DNA from: SB11 sp943370295
GTDB lineage: Bacteria > Bacteroidota > Bacteroidia > UBA8524
DNA: 64,000 bases
Direction of reading: 5' to 3'
Assembly: GCA_943370295.1 (NCBI GenBank)
Contig: CALRQL020000001.1
Location: 434,001 to 498,000, forward strand
Shown here piece by piece: positions 46,385-55,036 of this stretch (position 1 is its first letter; the number at the start of each line of letters is the position of its first letter). The translations under genes and the position numbers were made by a program. The notes below the pieces were generated by a model. It worked only from the letters and a program-made list of their open reading frames with translations, was not told the DNA's origin and searched no databases.

Positions 46385-47200
46385 ATGCCGGAATTTTTGA
46401 AATACACCTTATTGGGTGTGGTGACATTGCTATGCACTTTTGCCAATGCTCAACCCCTGCCAGAACCTACCCGTGATGTTACTGCTACTGCCGTCCCTTA
46501 TGAGCCATTACGCGAAGCAGATGCAGCATTCCAATGGACGCTTGAACGTATTATTGATACACGTGAGAAGCAGAATATTGCCCTTAACTGGCCGCAAAAC
46601 AGTTTACGTTCGTTGGTGTATCAAGCTGTTTTAACGGGACAGGTTCCCGCCTATAAAAACTATGAATTTACAGAAACGTATGCAGATACAACAATTCCTA
46701 CATTAGGACGCTATTGCCACATTGTATATACTCTTTGTCCCGATGCAGTTGACCCTGAGGATTTATGTGAACAAACGATTTGCGAAGAGCCTGATTTGGA
46801 GAAAATGACCAAATGGAAGATTGTTGAAGAATGGATTTTTGATAGCGAGCAAAGCAGAATGATACCCCGCATAGTGGGCATGGCACTAATGTATAAACCT
46901 ATTGTAGCCGGTGTTGAATTGCCTGAGATGCCTTTGTTTTGGGTGAAGTATGACGATTTGCGCCCACAGCTGGTGCAAAATAAGATGTTGAATGTACACA
47001 ATGAGCGGGCGAGTGTTTCTTTCGACCATTTTTTTCAGGGACGGTTGTTTAGCAGTTATGTAACCAAATACCCCAATGCATTTGACTTGCCAATAAGCCA
47101 AATGGAAGAGTTTGCGGATAATTCACTGGCCGCCCTTTATCAATCGGAGCAAATCAGATTAAAACTGATGGAAACCGAACACGATTTGTGGGAATACTAA
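46385..47200 (+). CDS. Second GldN-like protein with a cysteine-rich insertion
   Basis: A 271-residue GldN paralogue with a signal peptide (CTFANAQ). It keeps LREADAAFQWTLERIIDTREKQN, NWPQNSLRSLVYQAVLTG, WKIVEEWIFDSEQSRMIPRIVG, ELPEMPLFWVKYDDLR and the same EHDLWEY ending as the first GldN. Unlike it, residues ~109-135 carry four cysteines (YCHIVYTLC, LCEQTIC) in place of an acidic/Pro-rich loop. The gene lies beyond the gldN terminator and directly before a second gldM, so it belongs to a separate unit. In Flavobacterium johnsoniae the paralogue GldO lies next to gldN and is partly redundant with it, which is a possible parallel; the cysteine insertion suggests a specialised contact. Confidence 0.9.
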   Translation: MPEFLKYTLLGVVTLLCTFANAQPLPEPTRDVTATAVPYEPLREADAAFQWTLERIIDTREKQNIALNWPQNSLRSLVYQAVLTGQVPAYKNYEFTETYADTTIPTLGRYCHIVYTLCPDAVDPEDLCEQTICEEPDLEKMTKWKIVEEWIFDSEQSRMIPRIVGMALMYKPIVAGVELPEMPLFWVKYDDLRPQLVQNKMLNVHNERASVSFDHFFQGRLFSSYVTKYPNAFDLPISQMEEFADNSLAALYQSEQIRLKLMETEHDLWEY

Positions 47201-47307
47201 TCAAGTAACTTTTTTCTATATCAATACTTGTGACAGGTTGTGTAAATAGCCTGAACGGCTCCCTTATTTCATAAACAAACCAATAACCTTAACTAATAAC
47301 TAAACCT

Positions 47308-48831
47308 ATGGCAACAGGAAAACTAAGCTTGCGCCAAAAGATGATCAACATGATGTATCTGGTGCTATTGGCCATTTTGGCCTTAAATGTGAGCGCTGAA
47401 GTGCTTAAAGCCTTTTATATGATGGAAGTAAGCATGCGAAAAACGGGCGAGAATATCGATGCGAAAAACAACTTCGTGTTACAAAGCTTTGCTGATTTGA
47501 TGAAAAACCAGCCCGAACGTACCAAAGAATGGGAAGCGAAAGCACAGCAGGGGAGGGTGATTTCTGAGGATTTTGTAAAGTACATTGAGCAATTAAAGAA
47601 AGAATTGGCAGATGAAAGCGGCGGCAGAGTTGTTGATGACTCAGGTAAAGAAGCTGAACTAAAAAACAGTGACAATACTGAAAAGCATGCTAATATTTTG
47701 CTGAACAAGGGTAAAGCAGCCGAGTTGAAACTACGTATTAATGAAGTACGCGACCGAATGATTTCATTAGTGCCTCAAGAAGATCGCAAGAATATCCGTA
47801 CTGATTTATATACCCTTGATGAGAACGGTAAAACATGGGAAGTGATAAACTTTGAAGGAGTGCCCATTGCTGCGGTAATGGCTACTATGACAAAGCTTCA
47901 GAACGATTGCAAAAATACCTATGCCGATGTTTTGAATGTACTTTACAGTAAAACCGGTAATGGACCTGTTACCATTGATGTGCTTGAAGCGCATATTGTT
48001 CCGAAAAAACCTTTTGTGATGGCCGGTGATAAGTTTGAGGCAGATATTTTTCTTGCAGCATCGGATAGTAAGCAAGCTGCTGAGATTGTGCTTGATGGGC
48101 AAACTTATGCTGCTCCAAATGGGATGTTTAACTATTCAAAACAGGCAACAACTCAAGGGGAACAAACCGTAAAAGGGGTGATAAAGGTGAAAGGACGCGA
48201 CGGTTTGAAAGAATATCCGTTTAGCACTACCTACAATGTTTTTAGCGGGTTTGCAGCAGTATCTGCCGATGCAATGAAAGTGTTGTATATGGGGTTAGAA
48301 AACCCGATTTCAATTTCAGTGCCCGGTGTGCCAACCGATAGGGTTATCGCCACTATCAGTAACGGGTCTTTGGCAAAAGTTCGCGACAATCAATACATAG
48401 CAAGGGTAACAGCCAGAGGTACTGCAACCATTAATATTTCTGTGCGAAATGATGATGGTTCTATAAAAAACTTCGGGCAATATGTATTCAGGGCTAAAAC
48501 TCCGCCTCACCCAAGTGCACAATTGGGCGGTTTAAAGCCATCTACTGAATCAAAAGGGGTCATTTTAGCACAAAATACCTTGTTTGCTGTGCCTGCTTAC
48601 GATATTGGCTTTGCAGGAGTAACGTATAAGGTAACCTCTTACAGCTGTCTCATCCGCAGGAAGAATGATGTGATAGGGCCGATTCAGGTTTCAGGAAGTG
48701 CAATTAGTCAAGCAATTAAAGATCAAATTAATACCCTTAGGAAAGGTGATCTAATTATCTTTACTGATATAAAAGGAACAGGACCTTTGGGTGCTAATAC
48801 TATGCCTGATATTTCTTACACGGTTAGATAG
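47308..48831 (+). CDS. Second GldM-like protein
   Basis: A 507-residue GldM paralogue aligned with the first over its whole length. The membrane helix RQKMINMMYLVLLAILALNVS and preceding Arg9 are preserved, so coupling to a GldL is plausible. Shared periplasmic motifs include FVMAGDKFEADIFLAASDSKQ, VSADAMKVLYMGLENPISISVPGVP and QYIARVTARGTATINISVRNDDG. The C-terminal domain that meets GldN/GldK is the most changed (TSYSCLIRRKNDVIGPIQVSG), and two cysteines occur (NDCKN, YSCLI) where the first GldM has none. It follows the second gldN by 107 bases and is closed by a terminator. No second gldK or gldL is nearby. Confidence 0.92.
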   Translation: MATGKLSLRQKMINMMYLVLLAILALNVSAEVLKAFYMMEVSMRKTGENIDAKNNFVLQSFADLMKNQPERTKEWEAKAQQGRVISEDFVKYIEQLKKELADESGGRVVDDSGKEAELKNSDNTEKHANILLNKGKAAELKLRINEVRDRMISLVPQEDRKNIRTDLYTLDENGKTWEVINFEGVPIAAVMATMTKLQNDCKNTYADVLNVLYSKTGNGPVTIDVLEAHIVPKKPFVMAGDKFEADIFLAASDSKQAAEIVLDGQTYAAPNGMFNYSKQATTQGEQTVKGVIKVKGRDGLKEYPFSTTYNVFSGFAAVSADAMKVLYMGLENPISISVPGVPTDRVIATISNGSLAKVRDNQYIARVTARGTATINISVRNDDGSIKNFGQYVFRAKTPPHPSAQLGGLKPSTESKGVILAQNTLFAVPAYDIGFAGVTYKVTSYSCLIRRKNDVIGPIQVSGSAISQAIKDQINTLRKGDLIIFTDIKGTGPLGANTMPDISYTVR

Positions 48832-48854
48832 ATTTTGCGAAGTTGATAAATAAG

Positions 48855-48885
48855 AAAGGAGCAACCTTGGTTGCTCCTTTTTGCT
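48855..48885 (+). terminator. Terminator after the second gldM (possibly bidirectional)
   Basis: A 12-bp perfect inverted repeat (AAAGGAGCAACC / GGTTGCTCCTTT) with T-rich tail, 24 bases past the stop. It may also serve the convergent doxX-like gene. Confidence 0.9.
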
Positions 48886-48907
48886 TTATTGAATTCTTGT
48901 ACAGGGC

Positions 48908-49285
48908 TTATTTACGTGCAAGTATGAGTTGGTAACTCTCTTTTTTTGTGTAGGCAAGAAACAGGTTTAATGCCAGCAACACTATCGACATTGCTACCGA
49001 TGCAGGCTCAAGGAAGGCATGAAACAAGAAAATGTTTAAGGTGATTGGGAAAATAACTACTGTGCTTAATGCTACAAATTGGCCGGTAATTAGGGCAATG
49101 CCACAAATTAGCTCGATTAGTTTAACCACTGTCATCATATAGCCGCTACTGAAAAGCCCTGTCATAAATGCGGCTGAGGGGCCTTGAATTTCTTGTGCGG
49201 GCATTAGGTTAAAAAAATACATAAGAGAGAACAGAGTGAAGATTGAGCCCAGTATAATGCGGGCTATTAGTGCTACTTTTTTCAT
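48908..49285 (-). CDS. DoxX-like membrane protein
   Basis: A 125-residue protein with four hydrophobic helices. The pattern ARIILGSIFTLFSLMYFF, FMTGLFSSGYMMTVVKLIELICGIALITGQFVAL, then FPITLNIFLFHAFLEP fits the DoxX/DoxD-like family, small membrane proteins linked to redox or electrophile stress in some bacteria. It is transcribed away from an HxlR-type regulator 94 bases off, the usual arrangement for a regulator and its target. The direct substrate is unknown. Confidence 0.8.
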   Translation of the reverse strand: MKKVALIARIILGSIFTLFSLMYFFNLMPAQEIQGPSAAFMTGLFSSGYMMTVVKLIELICGIALITGQFVALSTVVIFPITLNIFLFHAFLEPASVAMSIVLLALNLFLAYTKKESYQLILARK

Positions 49286-49323
49286 TGTATTAAAAATTAA
49301 TGTTGCAACAAAGATGTGGAATA

Positions 49324-49354
49324 TTGGTATATAAAATATATTGGTTTACTTTTG
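49324..49354 (+). promoter_or_regulatory. Bacteroidota-type promoter of the HxlR regulator
   Basis: TTG (49324-49326), 20 bases, TACTTTTG (49347-49354), an exact match to the consensus. The start of transcription would be about 20 bases before the ATG at 49380. It sits in the 94-base divergent region, so a regulator bound here could also govern the doxX-like gene. Confidence 0.72.
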
Positions 49355-49379
49355 TATAGTAGTTTACAAGAGTATATTT

Positions 49380-49808
49380 ATGGAAAAGACAGTGGTTATA
49401 GACGGACAAGTTAGGAGCAAAGTGGAGTGTAAGGCTCACATGAGGCCGATAACTGACACACTTGAAATTGTTGGAGGCAAGTGGAAGTTACCCATATTAT
49501 TTGAGCTGCTGCATCAAGGTACACCGTTGCGGTTTATGGAGTTGCAACGACAAATAGGAAGTGTTACTGCAAAAATGCTTTCTAAAGAGTTGAAGGATTT
49601 GGAGGTGAATCAATTGGTAGCTCGCAAGGTATATCCAACAACACCTGTTACTGTTGAATATGAAATGACGGAATACGGCAAAACGTTGGGTAAAGTGATA
49701 CGAGCCCTGCACGATTGGGGGACACAACACCGTGCGAGAATATTAGACGGTGTTGAGGAGCCTGTTGAAACGAGTGGCGAAGATTGCTATGAAAGCCAAA
49801 TAAATTAA
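49380..49808 (+). CDS. HxlR-family transcriptional regulator
   Basis: I choose the ATG at 49380 (MEKTVVIDGQVRSK) because the longest frame would begin inside the promoter; the product is 142 residues. It is a winged-helix protein of the HxlR family, with the typical KWKLPILFELLHQGTPLRFMELQRQIG, TAKMLSKELKDLEVNQLVAR and TVEYEMTEYGKTLGKVI. A single cysteine precedes the helix-turn-helix (KVECKAHMRPI), the position used for redox or electrophile sensing in several HxlR proteins. It probably regulates the divergent doxX-like gene. A second cysteine lies near the C-terminus. Confidence 0.9.
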   Translation: MEKTVVIDGQVRSKVECKAHMRPITDTLEIVGGKWKLPILFELLHQGTPLRFMELQRQIGSVTAKMLSKELKDLEVNQLVARKVYPTTPVTVEYEMTEYGKTLGKVIRALHDWGTQHRARILDGVEEPVETSGEDCYESQIN

Positions 49809-49894
49809 GATGCCTTTTTAAGACTTATTATTAGCGATACTATACTTTCATATTGTAGCAATACCCACTATTTTTGCCGCAAACTGAACGTGTT

Positions 49895-51580
49895 ATGCAA
49901 AGAATTATAGAGTGCGTACCTAATTTTAGCGAAGGGCGCGATATGACGGTGATAAAGCAGATTACGGATGTAATTGAAGCCGTTGAGGGGGTGAAATTGT
50001 TAGATGTTGACCCCGGCAAGGCTACCAACCGTACGGTGGTAACTTTTGTGGGTGAACCTGATGCTGTGATAGAAGCTGCTTACCAAGCAATAAAAAAGGC
50101 CGGTGAAGTAATAGATATGAGCAAACACACAGGCGAACATCCGCGTATGGGTGCTACGGATGTTTGTCCGCTGATACCCGTTGCAGGCATCAGTATGGAA
50201 GAAACTGCCAAGTATGCTCAACAGCTTGCAAAAAGGGTGGGAGAAGAGCTAAACCTGCCCATCTATTTATACGAAGAGGCTCAAGCAGACAAAAACCGCA
50301 GCAATCTTTCTGTAATACGTGCCGGTGAATACGAAGGCTTCTTTGATAAAATCAAATTACCTGAATGGAAGCCTGATTTCGGACCTGCGGTTTTTGATGC
50401 AAAACGCGGTGCTACAGTAATTGGGGCACGTGATTTTCTAATTGCCTATAATGTTAACCTAAATACAAAATCAACCCGTATAGCCAACGCAATAGCGTTT
50501 GATGTGCGTGAAGCAGGCCGTAACAAACGCATCGGCCACCCTGTATTAGGCGAATTGGTGTTGGATGAAAACGGCGAACCTGTTCGTATTCCGGGTACAT
50601 TAAAGGCGGTAAAAGCCATTGGTTGGTACATTGAAGAATACGGTGTGGCGCAAATAAGCATGAACCTTACCAACATGAATGTAACTTCGGTACACAAAGC
50701 TTTTGATGAGGTATGCAATAAAGCGACCTCAAGAGGGGTGAGAGTTACAGGTTCAGAATTGGTAGGATTGATACCCTTACAAGCAATGTTAGAGGCCGGA
50801 CGCTACTTTTTGAACAAGCAAGGCCGCAGTGAAGGGGTGAGCGAAGAAGAACTAATCTTTATTGCGATTAAATCAATGGGACTGGACGAGTTAGGTCCGT
50901 TTAATCCTAACGAGAAAATTATTGAATACAAACTGCGCAGCATAGCCGATGAAAAATTGGTAAACATGACTTTGAAAGAGTTTGCCAATGAAACGGCCAG
51001 CGACAGTCCGGCACCAGGTGGTGGTTCAATAGCTGCCTATGTTGGAGCATTAGGCGTATCATTGGGCGCAATGGTAGCCAATTTAAGCGCAGATAAACGC
51101 GGATGGGAAGAGAAACGCGAGTTCTTTTCAGAATGGGCTAAAAACGGCCAAGAACTTAAAAAGGCATTGATTGCTGATGTGGATGAAGATACCCGCGCAT
51201 TTAACCGTATTATGGAAGCATTTGGGTTGCCTAAGTCTAACGATGAAGAGAAAAAAGCCCGTTCATTAGCAATTGAAGAAGCCACAAAATATGCCTGCCA
51301 AGTGCCGTATAAAGTAATGGAAACTGCATACAGCGGATTGGTATTATTGGAACAGATGATTGAAAAAGGTAATCCTAACAGCATAACCGATGCAGGTGTG
51401 GGAGTACTGTGTGTAAAAACTGCAGTGCGCGGGGCATATTTTAATGTGCTTGTAAATGCACAGGGTTTAAAAGACCGAGCCTTTGCAGATGATATTAAAG
51501 ACCGCGCTCAAAAACTATTGGCTGTGAACCACGCCAAAGCTGATGAACTTATTGCAAAGGTTGAAGCAGCGATAAAATAA
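49895..51580 (+). CDS. ftcD: Bifunctional glutamate formimidoyltransferase / formimidoyltetrahydrofolate cyclodeaminase
   Basis: I start at the ATG at 49895 (MQRIIECVPNFSEGRD), the conserved N-terminus; an ATG-less 7-codon extension overlaps the likely promoter. The 561-residue product joins two enzymes: a formimidoyltransferase (~1-320; HPRMGATDVCPLIPV, LSVIRAGEYEGF, ARDFLIAYNVNL) and a cyclodeaminase (~350-555; DSPAPGGGSIAAYVGALG, DEDTRAFNRIMEAF, NPNSITDAGVGVL). It moves the formimino group of N-formimino-glutamate to tetrahydrofolate and converts it to methenyl-THF with loss of ammonia, late in histidine breakdown. No other hut genes are adjacent here, so it is a lone gene. A TATTTTTG sequence at 49869-49876 may be its -7 element. 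Confidence 0.94.
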   Translation: MQRIIECVPNFSEGRDMTVIKQITDVIEAVEGVKLLDVDPGKATNRTVVTFVGEPDAVIEAAYQAIKKAGEVIDMSKHTGEHPRMGATDVCPLIPVAGISMEETAKYAQQLAKRVGEELNLPIYLYEEAQADKNRSNLSVIRAGEYEGFFDKIKLPEWKPDFGPAVFDAKRGATVIGARDFLIAYNVNLNTKSTRIANAIAFDVREAGRNKRIGHPVLGELVLDENGEPVRIPGTLKAVKAIGWYIEEYGVAQISMNLTNMNVTSVHKAFDEVCNKATSRGVRVTGSELVGLIPLQAMLEAGRYFLNKQGRSEGVSEEELIFIAIKSMGLDELGPFNPNEKIIEYKLRSIADEKLVNMTLKEFANETASDSPAPGGGSIAAYVGALGVSLGAMVANLSADKRGWEEKREFFSEWAKNGQELKKALIADVDEDTRAFNRIMEAFGLPKSNDEEKKARSLAIEEATKYACQVPYKVMETAYSGLVLLEQMIEKGNPNSITDAGVGVLCVKTAVRGAYFNVLVNAQGLKDRAFADDIKDRAQKLLAVNHAKADELIAKVEAAIK

Positions 51581-51584
51581 AATT

Positions 51585-52037
51585 TTATACTCCGTATTTT
51601 ATAGTTAACGCTAACTGGCCGGCGTGGTAAGCAGTGTGTGAAATAATCCTGCCTATCGCTTCGGCCTTGGTTTTAGTGCCAAACTCTTTGGTGGTTATTG
51701 TTTCCTGCCATTGGTTATCAGTTTGTTGGCGGATGATGTCTCCCAAACTGTTATAAGCATACTCTACTAAATCCAATAATTCTTGCAGGTTTACCCACTC
51801 ACCGGTGTCGTGTTGGGCAATTACTGTTTTTGCAGATACTTTTAACTCTGTAGCACCAAACACGTTTTTAGCAAAAAGTAATTCAACATCAGTAATGTGG
51901 CGTATTAAGAAGCCGGCTGAATTTTTGGTGCCCATTAGTTTCTTTTTAAGGTCACCCTCGGTAATGCTGCTTAATTGGTTGGTAAACCTTGTGCGCGCTT
52001 CTTTCCAAGTTTCAAAATATAGTTCAGTAGTTGTCAT
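51585..52037 (-). CDS. DinB-family protein
   Basis: A 150-residue four-helix protein of the DinB/YfiT type. Metal-ligand histidines fit the family pattern: one in FLIRHITDVELLF and two in ISHTAYHAGQLALTIKYG. Such proteins often act as thiol-dependent S-transferases or have unknown roles; DNA-repair induction is historical. It converges on ftcD with a 4-base gap between stop codons, and no hairpin separates them. Confidence 0.85.
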   Translation of the reverse strand: MTTTELYFETWKEARTRFTNQLSSITEGDLKKKLMGTKNSAGFLIRHITDVELLFAKNVFGATELKVSAKTVIAQHDTGEWVNLQELLDLVEYAYNSLGDIIRQQTDNQWQETITTKEFGTKTKAEAIGRIISHTAYHAGQLALTIKYGV

Positions 52038-52100
52038 ACACTGGTTTTATAAGGTGCTTCATAAATTAGCACTTCAAAAGTAGCACGATGGGCAATCAAT

Positions 52101-52745
52101 TTATATGACCATGCTCACCAAATAGCAAACAGCTGCTAATCTGCAAATTCTTTTATTAAAATGAGATTTACCCAAGGTGCCAGTAATTTCATCAATCAAT
52201 AGTTTTGGGGTAAAGTTTTTAGTGCGAACAACACGCTTGATACTGTTTCCTAAAGCAAACCCTACAGATTGTTTATCCCGTTCTGATGAAACATCGTTAA
52301 CAGTATTTACAAATGCTGTAACCAGATTGCCAAAAGCAAAGATTTCTTCATCGGTCATGTAATTGCTGCAACTATCCGTTAGGCGTAAATTATTTGTTTT
52401 TACCATGCTTTCAAACAATGTTAAAAATGCGCCACTGCCGGTGTCAGTTAGCCAGCCACAACTGTCAAGAGCTTTTTCATAGGGTGCAAATGCTTTATAA
52501 ATGGTATCGCCGTATGCTTTCGTCAATTGTTTTTCAAACAAAGCAAAAGCTGCATCATTTAATACAGTAAGTGTTAATGATTCTTCAGGGGTGTTTATTG
52601 TGTCTTCCTCAATCAGCGGTAACTCTGTTAATGAATCCGATAAAGCAGCCAAAAAGCTGTCTTTGTGCAGGGTTTTCACTTCCGAATTATTTTTGCAAGA
52701 CGCTACTAACAGCAGCAAAAACGATACAATTACCCATGCCTTCAT
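52101..52745 (-). CDS. Putative lipoprotein, function unknown
   Basis: A 214-residue protein with a lipoprotein signal (VSFLLLLVASC, Cys17). The mature part is helical with several cysteines (SCGWLTD, DSCSNYM, RICRLAAVCYLV). I do not recognise a family. Its ATG overlaps the stop codon of the bestrophin gene by one base (TAATG), so the two are translationally coupled; it may serve at the envelope with that channel. Confidence 0.75.
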   Translation of the reverse strand: MKAWVIVSFLLLLVASCKNNSEVKTLHKDSFLAALSDSLTELPLIEEDTINTPEESLTLTVLNDAAFALFEKQLTKAYGDTIYKAFAPYEKALDSCGWLTDTGSGAFLTLFESMVKTNNLRLTDSCSNYMTDEEIFAFGNLVTAFVNTVNDVSSERDKQSVGFALGNSIKRVVRTKNFTPKLLIDEITGTLGKSHFNKRICRLAAVCYLVSMVI

Positions 52746-53785
52746 TACATCAAAATATCATGTACAGGTTCAATTTTTGGAGGTAAATCAGTCTCCCCAA
52801 GCATTTCTCGTAAGTCAATTTCGATAGTTCTGCTAATAGCAGATATAGGTACGTCGTTGGCCGTGCCCTCAAAAGGATTTTCAGTTACTTCTCCAATTTT
52901 TTCCATTGTGTTAAATACCCAGCACACCAATGCGCTAAAAGGAATAGTAAGCCAAATGTAGTTTTCACCTATTTTCTCAAACTCTTTCAGCATGCCAAAA
53001 GGTACAAGAATGATAAATAAACGAACAAAATATAAATTGAGAGTGGCAAACTGGCGTGGATAAGGGAAGTTTTTAATACGCTCACATTTACCTTGTTGCT
53101 CAAAAAAGTCTTTCAGCATATTTTGCATTTCAACATGGCGCAAATCATCAAGCAACCCGGCAGTATTTAATTTGCCCAATACCTCAGACTGAAGCGTGAT
53201 TAGTTGAGCAGCGGGGTTCTGCTTACTTATAATCAGCTTTATTTCTTCAGGAGGCAATAGTTTTGCCAGCTCGTCCTCCAACTTATTCTCAAGTTCGGGA
53301 ATGCTATAAAGATTGCGGTATTCAGCATTATAATTCACACTCAGGTTTTCCCACTTTCTGGGTTGTCTTAACTGAAACCTAAGTGCTGTAATCCATGCAA
53401 TGTGTCTGTATATCAGCCATTGTTGTATTTGTTTAAGTTCCTCCACACTCACAGGCGTTTTTGCATGGTTGTTTGAAACAAAATCTTTGGCCATAATACC
53501 CCAAGTGCGACTTCCGTTTACAATAGACCCCCATATTTGGCGGGCTTCCCAAGTGCGGCTATATGTAGCATTGTTTTTAAAACCTATGATAAAAGCTACC
53601 GCTGTACCAATAAGGGCTATGGGCAGCCAAGGTATATTAAGCCATTGTATGTTAAATACATCATACAATACGGCTGGTAATGTTGATAGTATAGTAATGA
53701 CTATAATATCCCTGCGGGTCCAAAATAAAATTTCTTTGATGCTGTAATGGCGGCCTGCGTGCATAAAAAGGGTTGTTTTCTCCAA
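52745..53785 (-). CDS. Bestrophin-family ion channel
   Basis: A 346-residue membrane protein of the bacterial bestrophin (UPF0187) family. Features are the N-terminal RRDIIVITILSTLPAVLYD helix, FKNNATYSRTWEARQIWGSIVNGSRTWG, which is the hallmark motif, RHIAWITALRFQLRQPRKW and FGMLKEFEKIGENYIWLTIPFSALVCWVFNTMEKIGEVTENPFEG near the end. Family members form pentameric channels, conducting cations or anions depending on the protein. The downstream lipoprotein gene overlaps it. It is divergent from the sigma-factor cluster at 53861. Confidence 0.9.
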   Translation of the reverse strand: MEKTTLFMHAGRHYSIKEILFWTRRDIIVITILSTLPAVLYDVFNIQWLNIPWLPIALIGTAVAFIIGFKNNATYSRTWEARQIWGSIVNGSRTWGIMAKDFVSNNHAKTPVSVEELKQIQQWLIYRHIAWITALRFQLRQPRKWENLSVNYNAEYRNLYSIPELENKLEDELAKLLPPEEIKLIISKQNPAAQLITLQSEVLGKLNTAGLLDDLRHVEMQNMLKDFFEQQGKCERIKNFPYPRQFATLNLYFVRLFIILVPFGMLKEFEKIGENYIWLTIPFSALVCWVFNTMEKIGEVTENPFEGTANDVPISAISRTIEIDLREMLGETDLPPKIEPVHDILM

Positions 53786-53860
53786 ATATATTTAAAACCT
53801 GCGTAAATTTTTTTGAACCCGTGATAGCACTTGCGGGTATAATCTACAAAACCGTAACAA

Positions 53861-55033
53861 ATGAAAACGATACTAAAAACAATTCTTTTATTGGTGATGC
53901 TTCATAGCACAGTTATTGCGCAAACTCCTGAAACCATTCACAGTTATGCAAAAGTTCGCAAATCAATCGATTGGTACAAAGAGCAACAAAAACTGTGGAA
54001 GGGTGAGGTTGATAAAAGCCAAACCAATGCAAATGCGTGGCTTAACTACTTTAGAGTTTGTAGGGTGCTGGTACGACTTGATACTACAGACAAACGCACT
54101 AATGAAGAAAAGGGCAGCTATTTACACGGTATTGTAAATGATATGGAAAAGGCAGTACCCAATAGCTTTGAGTATAATTTAGTGCGTTGGATATCAGTAG
54201 GCTTGGGTGATATGAGTAAAGTTAACTACTTGCAAAAAGCCGCGGAGCTACAACCTGATAACCCTATGTTATGTTCTGATATGATAAATTGGGGCGAGAT
54301 AAGCCGTGATATTGCAAAGCGGGATAGATATGCCAAACTTTGGTTTACATCAGGTGAAACATCGGCAGGTATGCTTAATTATAATTACAATGTAATGGTC
54401 GGTTTAAAAGAAAATGCAATTTTAATAACTACCGGAGATAATGATACTTACCCGATATGGATTTTGCAGGCAGAGAAAGGTTTTAGAAAAGATATTGCAG
54501 TAATTAATACCAGCCTGATAATGATTAAAGAATACAGGGATAAGTTATTTAAAGAGTTGGGAGTTGCGCCGCTAACATACGATCCTTCTGCGTCGGGCGA
54601 ATTGGGAGCAAAATTCAGAAATGAATTATTGGAAATACTGACAGCTAACAAAACAAACCGCCCCGTGTATTTGGCATTAACTGCCAGCAATGAGTGTGAA
54701 GGTAAAATGCTGGAAGCAAATGCCCCTAACCTTTATCTTACAGGACTTGCGTATGAGTATAGTACAACAGCCATAGATAATATGGCGTTATTAAAGAAAA
54801 ACTTTGAGCAAAATTATGCCCTTGATTATCTTGACAAATATTTTGTAGCAGATGTTTCAATTGACTTTGTGAAGCATGTAAACACCAATTATGTGGTGCC
54901 CATGGTGAAACTTTACGACCATTATATGCTTGCAGGGCAAATACAATTAGCTGAAGGGATGAAGCAAAAGGTGCTGAAAATTGTAGCCGGAACTGAGGAG
55001 GAAACAGAGGTTAAAAAATATTTTAAAAAATAA
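53861..55033 (+). CDS. Secreted TPR-like protein with DUF2723-like C-terminal motifs
   Basis: A 390-residue protein with a signal peptide ending near residue 20 (STVIAQ) and no transmembrane segment beyond it. Residues ~25-170 are helical and TPR-like (YLQKAAELQPDNPML). The second half carries ITTGDNDTYPIWILQAEKGFRKDIAVINTSL and RPVYLALTAS...NLYLTGLAYEYS, strongly recalling the C-terminal soluble part of DUF2723 (GT117-type) membrane proteins, with GDND, RxDI/V-x-V-x-N and the PVY strand, but without their membrane domain. It starts an apparent three-gene unit with an ECF sigma factor (3-base gap) and a membrane protein. It may be an envelope sensor or effector for that system; this is inferred. 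Confidence 0.8.
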   Translation: MKTILKTILLLVMLHSTVIAQTPETIHSYAKVRKSIDWYKEQQKLWKGEVDKSQTNANAWLNYFRVCRVLVRLDTTDKRTNEEKGSYLHGIVNDMEKAVPNSFEYNLVRWISVGLGDMSKVNYLQKAAELQPDNPMLCSDMINWGEISRDIAKRDRYAKLWFTSGETSAGMLNYNYNVMVGLKENAILITTGDNDTYPIWILQAEKGFRKDIAVINTSLIMIKEYRDKLFKELGVAPLTYDPSASGELGAKFRNELLEILTANKTNRPVYLALTASNECEGKMLEANAPNLYLTGLAYEYSTTAIDNMALLKKNFEQNYALDYLDKYFVADVSIDFVKHVNTNYVVPMVKLYDHYMLAGQIQLAEGMKQKVLKIVAGTEEETEVKKYFKK

Positions 55034-55036
55034 GCC

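Noticed and set aside
46385..47200. GldN2 as a pseudogene or a frameshifted duplicate
   Set aside because: Full length, intact signal peptide and conserved motifs throughout, including the C-terminal EHDLWEY.
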